Assembly: GCA_002385465.1 (NCBI GenBank)
Contig: DGDN01000118.1
Coordinates: 15,324 to 28,046 of the forward strand
Direction of reading: 5' to 3'
Source of the DNA: Candidatus Fermentithermobacillaceae bacterium UBA3951
GTDB lineage: Bacteria > Bacillota > Sulfobacillia > Fermentithermobacillales > Fermentithermobacillaceae
DNA: 12,723 nt
The translations under genes and the position numbers were made by a program. Under the pieces are notes generated by a model. The model was not told the DNA's origin and did no database searches. It saw only the letters and a list, made by a program, of their open reading frames with translations. The stretch's first letter is position 1. Every line of letters begins with the position of its first letter. This document shows, piece by piece, positions 7,253 through 12,723 of the stretch.

Positions 7253-9253
7253 TTAGAACCCAAAGAGCGTTATCTTGGCGATGAGGGGCCCGAAGAGGCT
7301 TGCGCTCAGGCACATTACCGTGATGAGCGTGTTCAGAGACGGCCCGGCGGTGTCCTTGAACGGGTCTCCCACAGTGTCGCCGACGACCGCGGCTTTGTGT
7401 GCCTCGGAACCTTTGCCGCCGTGGGCGCCGTCTTCAATGAACTTTTTGGCGTTGTCCCAGAGCCCGCCCGAGTTCGCCATAAAGAGGGCGAAGATGATGC
7501 CTGAGATGATGGAGCCTGCCAGGAATCCTCCCAGGGCGTGAGGCCCGAGGACAATTCCAACCGCAACCGGAGCGGCGAAACTCAATATGCCCGGGACCAG
7601 AAGTTCCTTGAGCGCTCCCCTGGTGGCTATGTCAACGCAGCGGTCCGAATCCGGCTTGACCTTGCCTTCGATAAGGCCGGGGATCTCCCTGAACTGCCGC
7701 CTTATCTCTTCGACCATGACAAAGGCGTTCTTGCCGACCGAGAGTATGGTGAGGGCCGCGAAGAGCGGCGGCATGATCGAGCCCAGGAGCACGCCTGCCA
7801 CAACTCCCGGAGTGCGGAGGTCGATCTGCTTGATGCCGACAGTCTCGGAGTACGCCGCGAACAGAGCCAGGACGGTAAGGGCCGCAGCGCCGATGGCGAA
7901 GCCCTTGGTGATGGCCTTAGCGGTGTTTCCTGCGGCGTCCAGGCGGTCACAGACTCTGATCGTTTCCTCCGACTCGCCGCCTGCTTCCGCGCATCCCTTG
8001 GCGTTGTCGACGATGGGCCCGTAGGCATCGGCCGAGACGATCATCCCTGTGATGGAGAGCATTCCTACCGCCGCGATCGACACACCGTATGTGCCATGAA
8101 TTCCAAAGTGTTCGGCTCCGAACCAAGCGACGAGCATGGCGACGACGATGCCGATGATCGAAGGCACGGCGCTCACAAGCCCGTAGGAGAAACCTCTCAG
8201 GATCAAGATGGCCGGTCCGGTCACCGCGCTGTCTGCTGTGCTCTGGACGGCGTAGTTGTCAATGTCGGTGTAGTGATCTGACGTGAAACCTATGACGATG
8301 CCGGCGAGGAGCCCGGCGATGGTCGGTACGATCAATCCCCAGGGATTGGGTATCCCGATCAGAAACGTGATGCCTGTAGCCAGTATGGCAAATGTGATGG
8401 TGGTGGCGATGGTGCCGGTGTTGAGAGCCTTGTTGGGATCGTTGCTTTCTCCCGGCCGGACAAACAGCATCCCGATGAGTGAAGATATGATTCCGATTCC
8501 ACCCAAGAGCAGCGGGAACACCACGTACTGCTCGGTGTAGAGGGCCGCGCCCAAGAGCATTACAGCGACCACGCTCGCTACGTAGGAGTCAAATATGTCG
8601 GCTCCTACCCCGGCGATGTCGCCCACGTTGTCGCCTACGTTGTCGGCGATGACGGCGGGGTTCCGGGGGTCGTCCTCATCGAGGTTGAACTCGACTTTGC
8701 CTACAAGGTCGGCTCCGATGTCAGCAGTCTTGGTGTATATGCCTCCACCTGCTTTGGCGAGCAGGGCCAATGAGCTGGCGCCGAAGCTGAAGCCCAGGAC
8801 CACCGAGGAATCCTTGAAGATCATATAAAGGACCGTCATTCCGACCAAGGCCAGCCCGACGACTGAAAGCCCCATGACGCTCCCTGCGAAAAAACCTACG
8901 GGAAATGCCCTGGCCAAGCTCGTCCTTGCCGCCCAGGCGACTCTTGCATTCGCCCTGGTTGCCACATACATACCCGTGTAGGCCGCCGCAGCCGAAGAAA
9001 CTGCGCCGAGCAGGTAGGCCAAAGCGTCGTCCCAGCCAAGCGTAGCGAAGATGACAATGGCCACAATGAACGAGAGTCCGCCCAAGGCTTGGAAAAGCCT
9101 CTTAAGATAGGCGGCCGCGCCACTCTGGATTGCCTCCGAGAACTCAGCCATCCTCTTGTTCTCGTTGGCTTGAGACATCACCCACTTGTAAAGAAGAAGC
9201 GCCGCAATGATAGAGATTGCGCCCGTTACGAGGGCTGTGAGTTCCCAGACCAT
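7253..9253 (-). CDS. hppA: Membrane-bound proton-translocating pyrophosphatase (K+-independent type)
   Basis: This integral membrane enzyme hydrolyses pyrophosphate and uses the energy to pump cations across the cytoplasmic membrane. It has 666 residues, the family's normal size, and is hydrophobic throughout, consistent with about 16 membrane helices. The pyrophosphate/Mg site is intact: DIGADLVGKVE at 178-188, DNVGDNVGDIAGVGADIFDS from 204, and a C-terminal VVGDTVGDPFKDTAGPS. The subtype motif reads GNTAKAITKGFAIG with K446 where K+-dependent enzymes have alanine. By established subfamily rules this predicts a K+-independent enzyme, and those characterised pump H+ and not Na+. The ATG at 9253 follows CAGGAGG by 6 nt; a start ten codons further upstream has no such site. 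A promoter lies upstream on the minus strand. The gene is divergent from thrC and ends at the shared bidirectional terminator. Confidence 0.96.
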   Translation of the reverse strand: MVWELTALVTGAISIIAALLLYKWVMSQANENKRMAEFSEAIQSGAAAYLKRLFQALGGLSFIVAIVIFATLGWDDALAYLLGAVSSAAAAYTGMYVATRANARVAWAARTSLARAFPVGFFAGSVMGLSVVGLALVGMTVLYMIFKDSSVVLGFSFGASSLALLAKAGGGIYTKTADIGADLVGKVEFNLDEDDPRNPAVIADNVGDNVGDIAGVGADIFDSYVASVVAVMLLGAALYTEQYVVFPLLLGGIGIISSLIGMLFVRPGESNDPNKALNTGTIATTITFAILATGITFLIGIPNPWGLIVPTIAGLLAGIVIGFTSDHYTDIDNYAVQSTADSAVTGPAILILRGFSYGLVSAVPSIIGIVVAMLVAWFGAEHFGIHGTYGVSIAAVGMLSITGMIVSADAYGPIVDNAKGCAEAGGESEETIRVCDRLDAAGNTAKAITKGFAIGAAALTVLALFAAYSETVGIKQIDLRTPGVVAGVLLGSIMPPLFAALTILSVGKNAFVMVEEIRRQFREIPGLIEGKVKPDSDRCVDIATRGALKELLVPGILSFAAPVAVGIVLGPHALGGFLAGSIISGIIFALFMANSGGLWDNAKKFIEDGAHGGKGSEAHKAAVVGDTVGDPFKDTAGPSLNTLITVMCLSASLFGPLIAKITLFGF

Positions 9254-9304
9254 ATTCGGCCTCCTGAGGTTTAGAGTTGGCAATTGATCGAAAACCTGTT
9301 TCCA

Positions 9305-9333
9305 ATACTACTTGACGGGCAAATGTATGTCAA
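9305..9333 (-). promoter_or_regulatory. Promoter of hppA
   Basis: Read on the minus strand, TTGACA (plus 9328-9333) and TAGTAT (plus 9305-9310) are separated by 17 bp, a near-consensus sigma-A arrangement about 50 bp upstream of the hppA ATG. A plus-strand TTGACG at 9312-9317 lies inside the spacer and forms an inverted repeat with the -35 (TTGAC/GTCAA, 12-nt gap). It could serve as a -35 towards thrC, but I see no good -10 for it. Confidence 0.78.
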
Positions 9334-9369
9334 AATGGGAGTGAAATGATCTATTGGACCTCTATGTGG

Positions 9370-9395
9370 GCGGCGCCGGTGGGTAAAGCGGCGCC
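9370..9395 (+). repeat. Paired GCGGCGCC repeats upstream of thrC
   Basis: GCGGCGCC occurs at 9370-9377 and again at 9388-9395, 18 bp apart start to start. Because GGCGCC is its own reverse complement, the two copies are both direct and inverted repeats and could form a 6-bp hairpin with a 12-nt loop just before the thrC ribosome binding site at 9404-9408. It could be an operator or a leader hairpin; the role is unproven. Confidence 0.55.
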
Positions 9396-9417
9396 AAATG
9401 GACGGAGGAATGACCAA

Positions 9418-10473
9418 ATGGCTTGGAGAGGCGTCATTGAAGAGTACCGCCGGTATATGCCGCTTGAGCGCACCGCCCGGGCAGTCACGCTCCTCGAGGG
9501 AGGGACACCTCTTGTTAGGGCCGGTAACTTGGAGAAACTCCTTCCGGGCATTACGGTGTACCTGAAATGCGACGGCCTGAACCCCACCGGATCGTTCAAG
9601 GACCGGGGGATGACCATGGCCGTGACGGCCGCAGTTCAGTCGGGGGCACGGGCCGTGATCTGCGCCTCAACCGGTAATACGTCGGCGTCGGCGGCCGCAT
9701 ATGCTGCACGTGCGGGGCTCGACTGCGTGGTCATCATCCCCGATGGAAAGATAGCCATGGGAAAGCTGGCGCAGGCGATCGTGTACGGCGCCAAGATCCT
9801 CGCTATCCAGGGGAATTTCGACGACGCCCTGGAGATGGTCAAGAAGGTGTCGGATAAGCACGGGCTTACCATCGTCAACTCGATAAACCCGTATCGCATA
9901 GAAGGTCAGAAGTCCGCTGCCTTTGAGATATGCGATTGTCTGGGACATGCCCCCGATTACCTCTCGATCCCCGTGGGCAACGCAGGCAACATCACAGCCT
10001 ACTGGAAAGGTTTCAAAGAGTACAGGGAGGCGGGGCGGATATCCTCGCTCCCGAGGCTCCTCGGCTTCCAGGCCGAGGGCGCGGCGCCAATCGTTGAGAA
10101 CAGGGTGTTCCCTAACCCTGAGACAATCGCCACGGCCATACGGATCGGCAACCCGGCAAGCTGGAAGCCCGCGGTCTCTGCCCTCAAGGAGTCAAGCGGC
10201 GCAATCGACAAGATAAGTGACCGGGAGATCCTCAAGGCATACGGGCTTCTCGCCAGTACCGAGGGAGTGTTTGCCGAGCCGGCCTCGTGTATCTCGATTG
10301 CCGGGCTTTTCAAGGCCTATGGGGAGGGAAAGGTCCCGGAGGGAAGCACGGTCGTCTGCGTCCTTACGGGAAACGGTCTCAAAGATCCCGATACCGCCGT
10401 GGAGCTCCGGGGCGACGTAAAGAGAGTGCCTTGCGAGCTTCCCGAGATTGAGAAGGCGATCAGAGCAGAATAG
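9418..10473 (+). CDS. thrC: Threonine synthase
   Basis: A PLP-dependent fold-type II enzyme that converts O-phosphohomoserine to threonine, the last step of threonine synthesis. The 351 residues match the shorter bacterial class. The PLP lysine is K61 in NPTGSFKDRGM, the phosphate-binding loop is VGNAGNITAYW in mid-protein, and the C-terminal TGNGLKDPD is family-typical. I chose the ATG at 9418 because GGAGG at 9404-9408 lies 9 nt upstream and the protein then begins MAWRGVIEEYRRYMP, a usual N-terminus. An in-frame ATG at 9346 would translate the GCGGCGCC repeats. thrB starts 115 bp downstream on the same strand, so the two probably form an operon. The gap contains a short GCCGC/GCGGC hairpin (10490-10504) without a U tract, so it is not an obvious terminator. 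No gene for homoserine dehydrogenase is adjacent. Confidence 0.96.
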   Translation: MAWRGVIEEYRRYMPLERTARAVTLLEGGTPLVRAGNLEKLLPGITVYLKCDGLNPTGSFKDRGMTMAVTAAVQSGARAVICASTGNTSASAAAYAARAGLDCVVIIPDGKIAMGKLAQAIVYGAKILAIQGNFDDALEMVKKVSDKHGLTIVNSINPYRIEGQKSAAFEICDCLGHAPDYLSIPVGNAGNITAYWKGFKEYREAGRISSLPRLLGFQAEGAAPIVENRVFPNPETIATAIRIGNPASWKPAVSALKESSGAIDKISDREILKAYGLLASTEGVFAEPASCISIAGLFKAYGEGKVPEGSTVVCVLTGNGLKDPDTAVELRGDVKRVPCELPEIEKAIRAE

Positions 10474-10588
10474 CCGGAATACGTGGGATGCCGCGGTTTG
10501 CGGCCCGAGTGGAGCCTGAAGAAGGCCAGGTTAGAGAACCTTAAGGAGCTTTGTAGGTGCGTCCTATCGAGAGGAGGCATTCCCCGGC

Positions 10589-11662
10589 ATGAGCCTCAAG
10601 GTGAAGGTCAGAGTCCCTGCTACCACTGCCAATATGGGTCCCGGTTTTGACTGCCTCGGGATGGCCCTTGCCCTATACAACGAAGTGGAGTTCGAGGTTG
10701 AGGTCCATCGCGCTGTTGAGAGCGGGAGAGGCCCGTCCCTCTGGCCCTCGAGTTCCTCGCAAAGCCGCCATCTTTTGACTCCGGAGAGTTCTGCGGACTC
10801 CGTAGCCGCGCCCGAGTCCAAGAACCTGATCTACAGGTCTTTCGTAACGACGCTTTCGAGGCTCGGGGTGATCCCGAAATCCGTAAGGCACAGGATGCTC
10901 AAGACCACCATCCCGGTGGCAAGAGGACTGGGAAGCAGCGCCGCGTGTATAGTCGCCGGGGTCTTGGCCGCGCGGGAAGCCGCGGCGCGTTTTGGCGCCC
11001 GCGAGATGAGCCTTTCTGATGCGATTGACCTCGCAACGGAGATCGAAGGTCATCCGGACAACGTGGTGCCTGCCGCTTTGGGGGGACTTACGGTTGCCGT
11101 GTGGAGAGTGGATGCGAGTGCGGCATCGGGAGACCGTGCGGCAGGTAGCCTAGGCCCTTCCGAGGAAGGTCTCGGAGATGGTCCGCCTTCCGGTGAGCCC
11201 CGCCGCCGTGTGGTTTATTGCCGGCTGGATCCTCCCAAAGACCTCACCCTGGCGGCCTTCGTTCCCGACTTCCGGTTGTCTACCGAACAAGCAAGAGCCG
11301 CGCTCCCTGCTGCATACAGCCGGGAAGACGCGGTCTTCAACATAGGCAGGGCTGCCCTCCTTACCGCCTGTCTGGCTTCCGGAGACTTGGGGCCCCTTAG
11401 GACGGCGGTTGATGATCGCGTCCACCAGCCATATAGATTGCCGCTCATAGCGCATTCTAAAGATGTGATCGCGGCTGCCAGGGCAGCAGGTTCCGAAGCC
11501 GAGTTTGTGAGCGGGTCGGGGCCCACCATTATGGCTTTGGTGAGAGGAGACGGTAACGGCTTCGCCCGCGAGGTCTCTCCCAAGCTGGCCGCTATTCCGG
11601 GGGGTTGGGTTCTCCAACTGTTTAGGCCCGACGGTCGTGGAGCGATAGCCTGGGTGGAGTAG
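10589..11662 (+). CDS. thrB: Homoserine kinase with low-complexity inserts
   Basis: A GHMP-family kinase that phosphorylates homoserine with ATP, supplying the substrate of the neighbouring threonine synthase. The N-terminus VRVPATTANMGPGFDCLGMA is diagnostic. The ATP-binding motif PVARGLGSSAA is at 109-119, EGHPDNVVPAALGG at 153-166 and the C-terminal GHMP motif VSGSGPTIMAL at 307-317. The protein has 357 residues where bacterial ThrB is usually about 300-310. The excess is in two Ser/Gly/Pro/Glu-rich stretches, about residues 41-77 and 174-207, which interrupt the conserved fold between motifs and leave the motifs intact. GAGGAGG at 10571-10577 lies 11 nt before the ATG, a slightly long spacing. 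No intrinsic terminator is evident after the stop. Confidence 0.95.
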   Translation: MSLKVKVRVPATTANMGPGFDCLGMALALYNEVEFEVEVHRAVESGRGPSLWPSSSSQSRHLLTPESSADSVAAPESKNLIYRSFVTTLSRLGVIPKSVRHRMLKTTIPVARGLGSSAACIVAGVLAAREAAARFGAREMSLSDAIDLATEIEGHPDNVVPAALGGLTVAVWRVDASAASGDRAAGSLGPSEEGLGDGPPSGEPRRRVVYCRLDPPKDLTLAAFVPDFRLSTEQARAALPAAYSREDAVFNIGRAALLTACLASGDLGPLRTAVDDRVHQPYRLPLIAHSKDVIAAARAAGSEAEFVSGSGPTIMALVRGDGNGFAREVSPKLAAIPGGWVLQLFRPDGRGAIAWVE

Positions 11663-11848
11663 GATAGAGGCTCGCTCTGGAAATGAACGAGAGCCGTCCG
11701 AAGGCTCCGGATCGCTCGATGTTTCGGGTACAGGAGGAAATGGTTCCTGCCCGGGCGAAACTAAGATAAGCATATTTGGGCCTCCAGGGCAGATAGCTAT
11801 TTGAGATTTTAGAAAGCCTTGAGAAAGGCCTGAGAAGGGGGTTTTCCC
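11663..11848 (+). other. 186-nt leader region of the S9-type hydrolase gene
   Basis: This region has no gene I can support. It can form GGCTC 11669-11673 with GAGCC 11691-11695 and a compact hairpin GCCTT 11816-11820 with AAGGC 11825-11829 closed by a GAGA tetraloop. The latter sits directly upstream of the ribosome binding site AGAAGGGGG (11833-11841). A GGG-TTTT-CCC stretch (11839-11848) could partly mask that site. A nine-codon ORF at 11740-11769 has GGAGG only 2 nt before its ATG and is unlikely to be translated. No known riboswitch class is recognised. Confidence 0.4.
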
Positions 11849-12723
11849 GTGGACGATCTGGTAAAGCAGATAGAGGAGCTCAAGAGACAACAACAGAGCC
11901 TCGGACACGTTTTCGCCTCGCTTCACAAAGCCATCGACAACCTCATGTGGTACCAGGTGATGCAGGATGTAGCCGTGGTCGATAAGGTAGTCTACTGCGG
12001 TCCGCCTCCTGCCAACACGTTTGCCCAGTCGGCTCAGGACAGGGGCAACCCGCTCAAGATCCACGCATATACCTTCGTGCCGAAGCACATAGACCGGAGC
12101 AAGAAGCACCCGCTCTTGGTGTTTGTCCATGGCGGGGTGCACTCCAACTTCAGCACAGGTTCCGCCCACATCATCAAGGAGATGGTGACCCAGGGGTACA
12201 TAGTCATCTCCAGCGACTATCGAGGCAGCACGGGATACGGCGAGCAGTTCTACAAGTTCATCGACTACGGCGGGCTCGAGGTAGAGGACGTTTATGAGGG
12301 CAGGAACTTCATGATCGAGAACGAGCCCCTGGTCGACCCCGACCGGGTTGGGATCATCGGCTGGAGCCACGGAGGCCTCATAAGCCTCATGAACATCTTT
12401 AGGTACCCCGAGGCCTACAAAGCCGCTTATGCCGGAGTGCCCGTCTCCGACCTGGTGGCCAGGATGGGCTATAAGGGAGAGCGTTACCACGCCCTCTTCT
12501 CCGCGCCCTACCACATCGGTAAGTCGGCCGTTGAAGACCCGTGGGAGTACAAGCGCCGCTCGCCTGCGTGGCATGCCGAGAAGCTCCAGACGCCGCTTCT
12601 TATCCACACCACCACCAACGACGAAGACGTGAACGTCCTTGAGGTGGAGCACCTCATCAAGGCGCTGAAAGCCGCAGGCAAGGACTTCGAGTACAAGATC
12701 TACGACAACGCGCCCGGAGCGCA
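11849..12723 (+). CDS. S9-family (prolyl oligopeptidase-like) alpha/beta hydrolase, 3' end cut by window
   Basis: This is a serine hydrolase with the catalytic domain of S9 peptidases; 291 complete codons are present and the frame is open at the window end. The oxyanion-hole motif HGG is at 94-96, SSDYRGSTGYGEQF follows, and the nucleophile is S173 in GWSHGG. The likely catalytic aspartate is D258 in TTNDEDVNV. The final two bases, CA after DNAPGA, probably begin the codon of the catalytic histidine. Instead of the long beta-propeller common in this family, only about 85 residues precede the catalytic domain, starting with a short amphipathic segment (L4, I8, L11, L18) that could form a coiled coil. 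The start is a GTG with AGAAGGGGG 7 nt upstream. No signal peptide is seen, so it is probably cytoplasmic. It could be an oligopeptidase or an esterase; the substrate is unknown. Confidence 0.88.
   Translation, partial: MDDLVKQIEELKRQQQSLGHVFASLHKAIDNLMWYQVMQDVAVVDKVVYCGPPPANTFAQSAQDRGNPLKIHAYTFVPKHIDRSKKHPLLVFVHGGVHSNFSTGSAHIIKEMVTQGYIVISSDYRGSTGYGEQFYKFIDYGGLEVEDVYEGRNFMIENEPLVDPDRVGIIGWSHGGLISLMNIFRYPEAYKAAYAGVPVSDLVARMGYKGERYHALFSAPYHIGKSAVEDPWEYKRRSPAWHAEKLQTPLLIHTTTNDEDVNVLEVEHLIKALKAAGKDFEYKIYDNAPGA

Noticed and set aside
10490..10504. GCCGC/GCGGC hairpin between thrC and thrB as a terminator
   Set aside because: It has a short stem and no following U run, and the two genes are consecutive pathway steps that most likely share a transcript.
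11740..11769. A nine-codon ORF (MVPARAKLR) in the thrB to S9 gap as a leader peptide
   Set aside because: The ribosome binding site is only 2 nt from the ATG, there are no regulatory codon runs, and no attenuator terminator follows.
11150..12652. A 500-codon antisense open frame
   Set aside because: It runs opposite the 3' half of thrB and most of the S9 hydrolase, both of which have clear catalytic motifs. It also crosses their intergenic leader and shows no family motif. Codon bias in GC-rich genes commonly leaves such shadow frames.

Overview
The window is a chromosomal stretch that looks like a Gram-positive Bacillota (Firmicutes) genome of moderately high GC, perhaps a thermophilic clostridial or related lineage. 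The strongest support is a complete tRNA-responsive T-box leader in front of a seryl-tRNA synthetase gene, a regulatory class concentrated in Bacillota. A membrane pyrophosphatase and a PucR/CdaR-type regulator fit that picture, but the lineage is an inference. I see no phage, insertion sequence, CRISPR array, tRNA or rRNA.

Layout, left to right. A PucR/CdaR-like transcriptional regulator (+) starts at a GTG at 186. It is followed by a DUF885-type metallopeptidase-like protein (+). Three 14-bp tandem repeats overlap that gene's stop codon and separate it from a convergent glycosyltransferase/methyltransferase fusion (-). Next, divergently, come a promoter, a serine-type T-box leader (specifier AGC, acceptor-binding UGGC, competing antiterminator and terminator) and serS (+), closed by an intrinsic terminator. 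An unrecognised 153-residue protein (+) follows. It shares a bidirectional terminator and a 26-bp tandem repeat with the convergent hppA (-), which encodes a membrane pyrophosphatase of the K+-independent, presumably H+-pumping type. From the hppA promoter region the threonine genes thrC and thrB run to the right. A 186-nt leader then precedes an S9-type alpha/beta hydrolase (+) that is cut by the window end one codon short of its likely catalytic histidine.

How the genes fit together. thrC and thrB are the last two steps of threonine synthesis (homoserine to O-phosphohomoserine to threonine) and probably share a transcript; homoserine dehydrogenase is not in the window. serS is controlled by uncharged tRNA-Ser. 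hppA couples removal of biosynthetic pyrophosphate, including that released by tRNA charging, to membrane energisation. The other genes look like separate transcription units.

I do not see a clear undescribed multi-gene system. The points most worth a second look are the unknown 153-residue protein with its conflicting start signals, low-complexity inserts of similar composition in several enzymes here, the propeller-less S9 hydrolase with a coiled-coil N-terminus, the GT-methyltransferase fusion with a decayed SAM motif, and several small repeats in promoter and terminator regions.
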